Source: Prochlorococcus sp. AG-402-L09
GTDB lineage: Bacteria > Cyanobacteriota > Cyanobacteriia > PCC-6307 > Cyanobiaceae
Reading direction: 5' to 3'
Assembly: GCA_003216715.1 (NCBI GenBank)
Contig: QCIK01000007.1
Coordinates: 39,287 to 103,286, forward strand
DNA length: 64,000 bases
Below the pieces are notes generated by a model. That model saw only the letters and a list, made by a program, of their open reading frames with translations, ran no database searches and was not told the DNA's origin. Positions 9,221 to 15,761 of this stretch are shown piece after piece (within the stretch, counting starts at the first letter, position 1; each line of letters opens with the position of its first letter). A program made the translations under genes and the position numbers.

Positions 9221-9500
9221 TGATTACTCTATCTTAATTACATAATTATTTATCATACTATTTTAGTCTGCCTTAATAGATACAAAAACTTTTGGACTGG
9301 ATTCTTTTGTTTTTACAAATAAAATTTAATAATTTAATTAACATTAAAAAGTATTTATTGTTACTTGCTCTTTTTATTTAATTTGTTATGAATCAAGCAG
9401 CTTATTTTTTAGTAAATGTCTTTCTAAAGGCTAAGTAAAACTGAGATAGTTCATGGAAGGATTGCAATGTCGGGAGTATTATTTCTTTTATTTCTAGAAA

Positions 9501-9532
9501 TAGTATCTAAGATAAATATTTCTTAGATACTA
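9501..9532 (-). terminator. Perfect 12-base inverted repeat, probable terminator of the cupin gene
   Basis: TAGTATCTAAGA (9501-9512) and TCTTAGATACTA (9521-9532) are exact reverse complements around an 8-base loop. The hairpin lies about 45 bases past the stop of the leftward gene at 9576-10088, with a short T-containing tract after it on that strand. A terminator is the simplest reading. The rest of 9221-9575 is very AT-rich and holds no open frame that I would defend. Confidence 0.5.
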
Positions 9533-9575
9533 TATTTATATTAAATTAATTTGATTTTAATAGAACTTACTTCAG

Positions 9576-10088
9576 TTAAGCTATTTTTAAAAATAGAGAA
9601 TCTTTTATTCTCTTGATTTCTCCATCTTTCCATAACCAGATAATAGGCTCTGTAGATTTTGCTTGTTGTAGATCAATTCTGTTTTCAATACTTATAGGAT
9701 TAAATTCTGTATTCGCTTTAAATTGTTTGTCTCTAATTGCCTGATTAATAACAACACTTCCATCCTTTCCAGATATTGATCTATGAAATGTACCGGTAGG
9801 TATATTAAGTGCACCCATGAATCTATGGAGATAAATTATGTGATGAGGTTCATCCCAAAGAGGATTCAATAGTGTGAAAGTTCTCTCTCCCTCAAGTACA
9901 AGATTATTATCTATTTGATGATGGTGTACATAATATTGCTCAAAGCCATTTAAATCAGGAGGTGAAGTTGCCCCTCCTCTATGAATAACAACATCAGTAC
10001 CATTTGAGGCTTCAATACTGGCATCTAAAAAAGTTACTTCAGGAGTTTCTCGAAAAATATTAACCGGTACAAAATTGAGGTTCATCAA
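9576..10088 (-). CDS. Cupin-fold protein of unknown function
   Basis: This 170-residue protein has the two cupin motifs. The first is YYVHHHQIDNNLVLEGE (His55-His57, Glu66). The second is ALNIPTGTFHRSISG (Pro-x-Gly-x-x-His, His102). Together they form a His/His/Glu/His metal site in a single beta-barrel domain, and the C-terminal tail (WLWKDGEIKRI) is outside the barrel. No substrate can be read from the sequence. It stands alone among small genes, transcribed left, with a hairpin after it. No signal peptide is seen, so it is probably cytoplasmic. Confidence 0.7.
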   Translation of the reverse strand: MMNLNFVPVNIFRETPEVTFLDASIEASNGTDVVIHRGGATSPPDLNGFEQYYVHHHQIDNNLVLEGERTFTLLNPLWDEPHHIIYLHRFMGALNIPTGTFHRSISGKDGSVVINQAIRDKQFKANTEFNPISIENRIDLQQAKSTEPIIWLWKDGEIKRIKDSLFLKIA

Positions 10089-10460
10089 AAATTTTATTTT
10101 TTAAAACATTACTAGAATAAATATATCTAACTGTATTAATTAATTCATTCCTGGAGAATTAATTCGATTTAGTATGAGAGTAAAAGTATTTATATATACA
10201 GAATGTATGAAAAATGGTTTGTTTTATTTAGCTCATAAAGCAATTAATGATACACATGATTATAAAAAATATTAATAAATTGATTTATATAAAATTTTGC
10301 TAAGCCATGGCTAAATTAAGCATTAAACATCAAAAACTTTTGGTTGATGCAATGGTTAAAACCTTTAAATCTATCCCCGCAACAGCGATAACTTTTTCGA
10401 ACATAAAAAAAAATTAAACTCATAACTTACGATACACTTCTGAGATATTTTGCTAGCGGA
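10089..10460. other. AT-rich gap upstream of the cupin gene and a small membrane protein
   Basis: This gap of about 370 bases should hold the leftward promoter of the cupin gene. Only one short rightward frame (10307-10417) looks possibly coding. A 33-codon frame at 10174-10275 has a GGAG about 15 bases upstream but no recognisable sequence. No tRNA or strong hairpin was found. Confidence 0.4.
10307..10417 (+). CDS. Possible small protein, 36 residues
   Basis: An ATG frame reads MAKLSIKHQKLLVDAMVKTF and ends in FSNIKKN. The amphipathic, Lys-rich composition is protein-like, but there is no convincing ribosome-binding site and I recognise no family. It overlaps the open reading frame that extends upstream of the next gene (10461-10649). 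Small proteins are common in these genomes, so I list it with low confidence. Confidence 0.3.
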   Translation: MAKLSIKHQKLLVDAMVKTFKSIPATAITFSNIKKN

Positions 10461-10649
10461 TTGTTTTTATTATCCCATGGCCTTTTGGTTTTGGATCACC
10501 TAGGAATAGGAGCAGCTCTTCACGGGATCGGTGAGGTATTTTTTGCTCCATGGGCTATTAAACAGAAAGCATGGGACTTGGTTTTTATAGCTTTTTTGTT
10601 TGGTGCATTTGATCTTTGGGGAACTTTGAAGCTAGGATTTAATTACTAA
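10461..10649 (+). CDS. Small membrane protein, about 62 residues
   Basis: The frame starts at TTG and encodes two hydrophobic stretches: FLLSHGLLVLDHLGIGAALH and WDLVFIAFLFGAFDLWGTL. There is no ATG. The frame stays open upstream to 10407 and reads plausible protein (ITYDTLLRYFASG) before the TTG, so the true start may be a rare codon (ATA, ATT or CTG) or a start lost by mutation. The family is not recognised. Tandem hairpins follow 28 bases after the stop. Confidence 0.5.
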   Translation: MFLLSHGLLVLDHLGIGAALHGIGEVFFAPWAIKQKAWDLVFIAFLFGAFDLWGTLKLGFNY

Positions 10650-10676
10650 ATTTATTTTTTATCTTTAAAATTAGGG

Positions 10677-10742
10677 AGGGAGGTCAAAACCCTTCCCAGT
10701 AGTACTGACCTCCCTACAGAAAACTTTGGAACGGGTTTTCTG
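10677..10742. ncRNA. Tandem hairpins, candidate small RNA or 3' structure
   Basis: Two perfect stems sit back to back: AGGGAGGTCA/TGACCTCCCT (10677-10686 with 10706-10715) and CAGAAAAC/GTTTTCTG (10717-10724 with 10735-10742). The loop of the first contains CCCTTCCC, which could pair instead with the GGGAGGG at 10674-10680, so two folds compete. No U run follows on either strand, which argues against a plain terminator. It might be one of the small RNAs (Yfr type) known from Prochlorococcus, but I cannot assign a family. Confidence 0.4.
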
Positions 10743-10833
10743 ATAAAACAGTTATAGGTAATTTAGTTGAATAAGTTAAGACTTAATTGATACAAAATTA
10801 AAAATCTATCAATAATTAGAGTAAGTTTTGATT

Positions 10834-11082
10834 TTATTTACTTAAGGCTTGATTAGAAAAAATCTTTTTTCGTTTAATTTTTTTTAACTCGTGCATTCCT
10901 TCTATTTGTTGATAAACAGATTGCAATTGATCGCAAATATGCTCAGTATTTTCTATTTTGTATAATCTAAGTAGCATTTTCTCTATTTGCTCTTTGCAGT
11001 CTAAGAAGACATGGCAATCTATTGTCCCTGGCTCGTATTGCATGTTGAACTTGAAATAATCTATCTTTAAGATATTAATCAA
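10834..11082 (-). CDS. Hypothetical protein, up to 82 residues
   Basis: I do not recognise this protein. It reads as a soluble, helix-rich polypeptide (CKEQIEKMLLRLYKIENTEH, then QLQSVYQQIEGMHELKKIKR) with a basic tail. A second Met at codon 14 (MQYEPGTIDCHVF, 11043) may be the true start. It has three Cys but no metal-binding spacing. It stands alone, leftward, between the tandem hairpins and a DUF4278 gene. Confidence 0.5.
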   Translation of the reverse strand: MINILKIDYFKFNMQYEPGTIDCHVFLDCKEQIEKMLLRLYKIENTEHICDQLQSVYQQIEGMHELKKIKRKKIFSNQALSK

Positions 11083-11120
11083 ATTAAATCTGTAGTTAAT
11101 GATTCAGTATTCTAAGAACT

Positions 11121-11151
11121 ACTTTATTATTTATTTTGAAAATAATAAAGT
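11121..11151. repeat. Inverted repeat, 12-base perfect stem
   Basis: ACTTTATTATTT (11121-11132) and AAATAATAAAGT (11140-11151) pair perfectly around a 7-base loop. A weaker repeat, CCAATT/AATTGG (11167-11184), lies between it and the DUF4278 stop. Position suggests 3' end structure for the leftward DUF4278 gene, but the stem is AT-only and lacks a U run. Confidence 0.4.
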
Positions 11152-11212
11152 AAAAACATATAACTTCCAATTATATTGAATTGGAGGAAATAAATTTTTT
11201 TCGATGTAATTT

Positions 11213-11353
11213 TCAACCCATTTCAGCTTTCATAGCTTCATGGATTCTCTTACTCATGATTTCATGACCACAATATTGTAAGTATAACTCTTGTGAGCCT
11301 TTAGTAGATTTAGTTTGAGTGTACTTAAGTCCTCTGTAAGTTAGCTCAGCCAT
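11213..11353 (-). CDS. DUF4278 small protein, 46 residues
   Basis: The frame reads MAELTYRGLKYTQTKSTKGS and ends in RIHEAMKAEMG. The opening M-x-L-T-Y-R-G-x-x-Y is the hallmark of the short cyanobacterial DUF4278 family, whose function is unknown. A single Cys lies in YLQYCGHEI. The gene is monocistronic and leftward. Confidence 0.75.
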   Translation of the reverse strand: MAELTYRGLKYTQTKSTKGSQELYLQYCGHEIMSKRIHEAMKAEMG

Positions 11354-11582
11354 TAGAATGTTTTCAATGTTCAAGTCCCCGTTCCATGGCTTGAATCTGA
11401 CTGCGACTCAAATTGAGCTGAACGTCTGTAAATAATACACAATACATTCTCAATCTGTTGATGTTTCTTCAAAAATTATTATCAATCTAGATCTGAATTC
11501 CCGATTCATTAAAGAATTCAGAGAGAATCAAATTGAATATTCTTAATTAGAGGTCGTTTTAAATGAATAAAAAAGTAATTAA

Positions 11583-12212
11583 CTATTGAGCCAGTCTAGA
11601 AATGTATGAATCTCTTGAACCGGCATTGATCCATCCGGTCGCAATTGTTTTTGGATGAGTCTTGTTGACGCGGCCTTTATGAATGTGTGTAAGACCAGCG
11701 GGAAAAATAACTAGTTTTCCTCGTTCAGCTGTCTCATGATATTCCTGCCAATGAAACTCTGTTCCTCCTGAATCGACATTATTACAATACAAAATCCAAG
11801 CTAAGACTCTGTGCACTGGTTCGGTCGCTTCTTCGCTAATAGTCCAGTCACAGTGCCATTTCTTAAAACCTTCCCCAGGAGCATAACGTTGTAAGTTGAA
11901 AATGGGATTAACAAAGAGAGATTTCTCTGGAGCACATTCACTAAAAAGTGGTCGTTCTTGAAGGTATTTTTGAAGACCAGCGTTAACTCCTCTTATTATC
12001 ACTTCAGATAAAGCAAATGATTCTGGATCAGTTCGATCTATAGCTACAAGGCTGATATCAGTTGAAATTTTTGCAGGATCTGAATCATTATTTGCCCCAT
12101 TACTGAAGGCGATTCCATTGCGATGAAGGTCTGTGCGACGATCGAAAAACGACATCACACCATCTGCAACAGATTCAAAGCCTTCATTTCTATAACTAGC
12201 TATTAAATTCAT
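11583..12212 (-). CDS. 2-oxoglutarate/Fe(II)-dependent oxygenase (prolyl-hydroxylase-like)
   Basis: The 209-residue protein resembles the P4Hc-type double-stranded beta-helix oxygenases. The iron triad is readable as KWHCDW (His120, Asp122) and the distal His in PAGLTHIHKGRV (His176 or His178). A basic residue just after it (Arg181 or Lys188) would bind 2-oxoglutarate. VLAWILYCNNVDSGGTEFHW matches the conserved core strand. The substrate cannot be read from sequence; protein or peptide hydroxylation is typical of the family. No signal peptide or partner gene is evident. Confidence 0.75.
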   Translation of the reverse strand: MNLIASYRNEGFESVADGVMSFFDRRTDLHRNGIAFSNGANNDSDPAKISTDISLVAIDRTDPESFALSEVIIRGVNAGLQKYLQERPLFSECAPEKSLFVNPIFNLQRYAPGEGFKKWHCDWTISEEATEPVHRVLAWILYCNNVDSGGTEFHWQEYHETAERGKLVIFPAGLTHIHKGRVNKTHPKTIATGWINAGSRDSYISRLAQ

Positions 12213-12361
12213 AGAAACTTTTTAGGTTTTGTGATCTCTGGATACTTTAAATCGCTTGAAAGTATCAGTTCAAAAAATCCTAGATGGACTTTTGCCCTCT
12301 CTTGGTTTGCTAGCGGTAATGTTTAATTTTGATGAAGTTGTTTTAATTAAAAGGCTATAAA

Positions 12362-12517
12362 TTAAGCTAGAGCCTTTTCTTTAAGAGATCTTAAATACCT
12401 CTTTCTTTGACCGCTTCCTTCTACTTCAAAATGCCAAGAAGGTTTTTTGTTGTCGGTTTTTTTTAAGTTAACGCCAGGATTGCTCGTGCTTAACTTCTTC
12501 TTAATCTTTGTATTCAT
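12362..12517 (-). CDS. Small basic protein, 51 residues
   Basis: The frame reads MNTKIKKKLSTSNPGVNLKK and then KPSWHFEVEGSGQRKRYLRS before a short KEKALA end. It is strongly basic and has one Trp. I do not recognise a family. The compact W-H-F-E-V-E-G segment suggests a small beta hairpin. The gene follows the terminator of the next leftward small gene, so it is transcribed separately. Confidence 0.5.
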   Translation of the reverse strand: MNTKIKKKLSTSNPGVNLKKTDNKKPSWHFEVEGSGQRKRYLRSLKEKALA

Positions 12518-12585
12518 GGGATCATTAAAGCACATTCTCTAATTTTTTATGGTTCGGTCGTTACTTTTTCTTCTCGTAAATAGAT

Positions 12586-12618
12586 AAAAAAAAAGAGGCC
12601 CACTTGAACCCCTCTTTG
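12586..12618 (-). terminator. Rho-independent terminator of the 47-residue gene
   Basis: On the minus strand a stem AAAGAGG/CCTCTTT with a 12-base loop (GGTTCAAGTGGG) runs straight into a tract of about nine T. This is a standard intrinsic terminator, 27 bases past the stop at 12645. Confidence 0.8.
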
Positions 12619-12644
12619 AAATTTAAAATAATTTTGACCTTAAC

Positions 12645-12788
12645 CTATGCAATTCCTCGGTTCTTATAAGGGTCATCTCTGAAAGGGTGTGCCTCAAAAC
12701 TTGGAGGTGAGTTCTCTTGATAAGGATGAAATATAGCATTTCCCATTGAAATGAGTAATTCTTGAAGCCAAAGAATTGTTTTTTTCAT
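12645..12788 (-). CDS. Small conserved-looking protein, 47 residues
   Basis: The frame reads MKKTILWLQELLISMGNAIF and then HPYQENSPPSFEAHPFRDDP before YKNRGIA. An amphipathic N-terminal helix precedes a Pro-rich, His-containing tail. A clear terminator follows on the same strand, which supports expression. I do not recognise a named family and assign no function. Confidence 0.65.
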   Translation of the reverse strand: MKKTILWLQELLISMGNAIFHPYQENSPPSFEAHPFRDDPYKNRGIA

Positions 12789-12935
12789 TGAGTCCTCTTA
12801 TGGGATATAACCATATATAAGTTATGTGGAATATTTATACATCAGTACAAACTCCTCTTCTTGAATTTTGAATTTTCTAGGTAATAGCAATCGAGCCGCT
12901 CTCGAGTATTTATTTAGAAATAAGAAATTTTGACC

Positions 12936-14009
12936 TTATTCGAATCCTTGAGGTGACGTTCTTGTCCGAACCTTAAACTCCCAAACCGTAATTCCTCCAT
13001 TTGCATTTATTGCAGCCAACGCAGTGTCATCAGGATTCCAAGCGATTTGGCTTACAAGGTCACCTGCAAATGCACCACCAACTGGATCACCCTGACCATC
13101 TTTTTGGAGAAACCAAGAAAAAACTGAACCATCTCGCGCACCAGAAGCTAAAAGCATCCCGCTATGTGAGAAAGCAAGGCATGAAATGGGTTCGGTATGA
13201 AGCATTAACTCTCCTGGCACAGTGCCTTCAGGACCATCGCCTTGAAAACTCCAAACTGTCACTCGATCACTACCTCCGGTAGCAAGGACTGTGCCGGTTT
13301 GATCAAAAGCTAGGTGGCTTGGTTTACCTGGATAGCCTGTCATCTCTGAATCTTGATCAGTTGAACGACGCCAGAAATGAACAGAATTATCCTGACTGCC
13401 GCATGCCACTATATCTCCATCTGGACTAAGCACCATAGATACAAGTGAGCCTCTCCACTCCAACTTTTGATTGATCTTGTCGCTTACTACATCAAAAAAA
13501 GTTACTTGGCCATAGCATGCTGTTGCTAATTCATTTGAATTAGACCAAGAAATTGCGCTGACAGTGCTTGGATGCTTCTCTGATCGCCAATGTTCTTGAC
13601 CTTCTTCATCAAAAACATAGACGTATTTAGTAAAAACTACTGCTAAAAATTTTCCGTCTGGAGACCACTTGATGTGCTCAACCCATCCTTTCCCAAGTTC
13701 TAAATTTTTAGTTGACTTACCTTCTTGGCTTTCCCATATATACACATGTCCATCCTGGCCAGCAGTTGCAAAAGTATTTCCATCTGGATGAATAGACATT
13801 GCTAGTAAGCCACCTTTGTGGATGTCTTTTATTTTCCAAATTAGCTTTCCAGAATTCCCCTCAAATGCGTAAAGTCCACCAGCGACATCACCTACTAAAA
13901 AAGTTTTACCTTGAAGTGCCCAGCCGCAGACAATGGCGTAGTCGTCAGCTTGAGCAGACCAACCTTCATGAAGCATTCCCTTGGGACTAAATGCCTCTAT
14001 ACCAGGCAT
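12936..14009 (-). CDS. WD40-repeat beta-propeller protein
   Basis: This 357-residue protein is made of WD40 repeats: HPDGNTFATAGQDGHVYIWE, SPDGKFLAVVFTKYVYVFD, SPDGDIVACGSQDNSVHFWR, TGTVLATGGSDRVTVWS, SHSGMLLASGARDGSVFSWF and a last DDTALAAINANGGITVWEF. About seven blades fit the length. Such propellers are scaffolds, with no catalytic residues. Its start overlaps the end of the CobW-type GTPase by 13 bases, so the two are co-translated and may act together in zinc handling. That link is inference from context. No signal peptide is seen. Confidence 0.9.
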   Translation of the reverse strand: MPGIEAFSPKGMLHEGWSAQADDYAIVCGWALQGKTFLVGDVAGGLYAFEGNSGKLIWKIKDIHKGGLLAMSIHPDGNTFATAGQDGHVYIWESQEGKSTKNLELGKGWVEHIKWSPDGKFLAVVFTKYVYVFDEEGQEHWRSEKHPSTVSAISWSNSNELATACYGQVTFFDVVSDKINQKLEWRGSLVSMVLSPDGDIVACGSQDNSVHFWRRSTDQDSEMTGYPGKPSHLAFDQTGTVLATGGSDRVTVWSFQGDGPEGTVPGELMLHTEPISCLAFSHSGMLLASGARDGSVFSWFLQKDGQGDPVGGAFAGDLVSQIAWNPDDTALAAINANGGITVWEFKVRTRTSPQGFE

Positions 14010-15379
14010 TTGTTAAACTCCCTGCTCATTTCTGCTTCATCAAGATTTCTACCGATAAAGACAAGTTGGTTGCGGCGAGGTTCATCGCCCCATTCTTTAT
14101 CAGGTTGAGCGGTGAAGAGCATATGTACTCCTTGAAAAACTATTCGCCGGGACTCTCCCGCATAACTAATGAAACCCTTTGTACGAAATATGTCCACACC
14201 TTTTTCTGATAGGAGCCTACTTAACCACCTATTGAGTTTTTCTGGATCTACATCGCCTACTCGCTCGATAGCAAATGAACCAACTTCGTCGTCGTGTTCG
14301 TGCTCGGCTACCCAAGTCCGCTCAGCTATTGGAGAAATTATAGAGATGTTCTGATCTGTCTTTACCTCGTCCGTAGGAGGAGTATTTACTTTCGTTAATT
14401 TCATATTAAATTCTTCGGCTGTATGTTGAGTGAATAGACCTATATCCATTGCCTTATCAACATCTATGAAGAAGGACTTAGTCCCTTCGGATTGAAGTAG
14501 AAGGCTCACATGCTTGCCGACTGGAACTATATCCCCTGGATTCAAGGGTTGTTCTTGTTCTGCATAGAGTCTCACGCAAGATTCAGCACCTGTGTTGAGA
14601 GCAGTCTCGTCTTTACCTTGGTCTGACAACAGGACTAGAGACATTGTGGGGTCTGGGCCTTCTTCGAGCGACAGTTCATAGCGACCTTCTTTAAGTGAAA
14701 AAACACCTGTCCACTCAAATGGGTATTCTGGTTCAAGAAAAGTTGGACGACGCTGAAGTACTTGATCAAGATTAAAAGCACTTAGATTTAGCACAGTATC
14801 AATTGAGACGTCTGCTTGTTTACTGCGTATGACACGAGCCATGCGATTCATATCGCGTAGCCTTGACTCTAAGTTGTCGAGTGATTTATCTGAAACTAGA
14901 TCAGTTTTATTTAGAACAAGGACGTCAGCGAAGGCAACTTGCTCCGAACTTTCATCACTTCGACCAAGTTGTTGTTCTATGTGGGCTGCGTCCACAAGTG
15001 TGACAATGCCATCGAGTGAAAACTCATCACGGATTTCATCGTCCATGAAGAATGTCTGAGCTACAGGGCCAGGATCAGCAAGGCCAGTAGTTTCAACTAA
15101 TACATAGTCAAATTTGTCTCGCCTCTTCATGAGGTTTCCTAGTACACGAATTAAATCTCCACGTACGGTGCAGCAGATGCAACCATTAGACATCTCGAAC
15201 ACCTCTTCATCAGCATTGATTACTAATCCTTGATCAATACCAACTTCACCATATTCATTTTCAATAACAGCTATTTTTTTACCGTGCTCTTCGCTTAGGA
15301 TTCGATTGAGAAGAGTCGTTTTACCAGATCCGAGGAAACCAGTCAGTATTGTTACCGGTACTTTTTGTTTGTTGCTCAT
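13997..15379 (-). CDS. CobW/COG0523-type GTPase, probable zinc chaperone, with inserted domain
   Basis: G3E-family metallochaperone GTPase. Counting from the first possible start at 15403, it has Walker A GFLGSGKTT near residue 25, the metal-binding CICC (75-78), ETTGLADP near 104, NKTD near 165 and an HEHDDE metal loop near 368 before the CobW C-terminal domain. Between the GTPase and that C-terminal domain lies an extra segment (residues 227-335, bases 14399-14725) that resembles an insert in the neighbouring ZnuA. I chose the ATG at 15379 (MSNKQKVPVTILTGF) because the earlier start would overlap the upstream gene. Adjacent znuA and the overlapping WD40 gene point to zinc. Confidence 0.9.
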   Translation of the reverse strand: MSNKQKVPVTILTGFLGSGKTTLLNRILSEEHGKKIAVIENEYGEVGIDQGLVINADEEVFEMSNGCICCTVRGDLIRVLGNLMKRRDKFDYVLVETTGLADPGPVAQTFFMDDEIRDEFSLDGIVTLVDAAHIEQQLGRSDESSEQVAFADVLVLNKTDLVSDKSLDNLESRLRDMNRMARVIRSKQADVSIDTVLNLSAFNLDQVLQRRPTFLEPEYPFEWTGVFSLKEGRYELSLEEGPDPTMSLVLLSDQGKDETALNTGAESCVRLYAEQEQPLNPGDIVPVGKHVSLLLQSEGTKSFFIDVDKAMDIGLFTQHTAEEFNMKLTKVNTPPTDEVKTDQNISIISPIAERTWVAEHEHDDEVGSFAIERVGDVDPEKLNRWLSRLLSEKGVDIFRTKGFISYAGESRRIVFQGVHMLFTAQPDKEWGDEPRRNQLVFIGRNLDEAEMSREFNKCLV

Positions 15380-15387
15380 TTCATTCA

Positions 15388-15705
15388 CTAATGATGTGAA
15401 CAATTGGAGTTATCAAGAGAAATGTCAGTTAGCCAATTCTCTTGTAGACCCAATAAGTCTAGCGACTTTGATTCAAAGTCATCAAGCTCATAATAATTGT
15501 ATGGAACTTTTAATCTAACTGTATTTTTTCCATTTTCTTTTTTAAGCGAGTGATTGGAAAATTGAAGTTCTTTTAAATTGTCATCAAAGTCAGTTGAGAT
15601 AGTAAGTTTTAAGATCTTATATCTATTCCATGGTGGTTTATCCATAAAACTTGCTTGATCTTCCCAATGTTTTTTATAGGCGTTGAACCCTTTAGTTGGA
15701 AACAT
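15388..15705 (-). CDS. Hypothetical protein, 105 residues, ending in NCSHH
   Basis: I do not recognise a family. The protein opens MFPTKGFNAYKKHWEDQASF and ends SLDNSNCSHH, so the last residues offer Cys-His-His as possible metal ligands. The middle (KILKLTISTDFDDNLKELQF) looks like alternating beta strands. It lies between znuA and the CobW-type GTPase on the same strand, 8 bases from the latter, so co-expression is likely and a zinc role is plausible but unproven. Confidence 0.6.
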   Translation of the reverse strand: MFPTKGFNAYKKHWEDQASFMDKPPWNRYKILKLTISTDFDDNLKELQFSNHSLKKENGKNTVRLKVPYNYYELDDFESKSLDLLGLQENWLTDISLDNSNCSHH

Positions 15706-15713
15706 TTTTTTTA

Positions 15714-15748
15714 AATCCTGTCTGCATTACATAAATGTAAACAGGATT
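15714..15748. repeat. Compound inverted repeat between znuA and the 105-residue gene
   Basis: AATCCTGT (15714-15721) pairs with ACAGGATT (15741-15748), and inside them TTACAT/ATGTAA (15727-15740) forms a second palindrome, leaving a 5-base bulge. No U run follows on either strand. It could be mRNA 3' protection for znuA or an operator for the genes downstream. Confidence 0.45.
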
Positions 15749-15761
15749 GTATGTGTAAAAG

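Noticed and set aside
9387..9437. 16-codon frame MNQAAYFLVNVFLKAK
   Set aside because: It is too short, with no family or clear ribosome-binding site; a frame this size is common by chance in AT-rich DNA.
10174..10275. 33-codon ATG frame
   Set aside because: It has a distant GGAG but no recognisable features and an AT-driven composition; support is too weak for a gene call.
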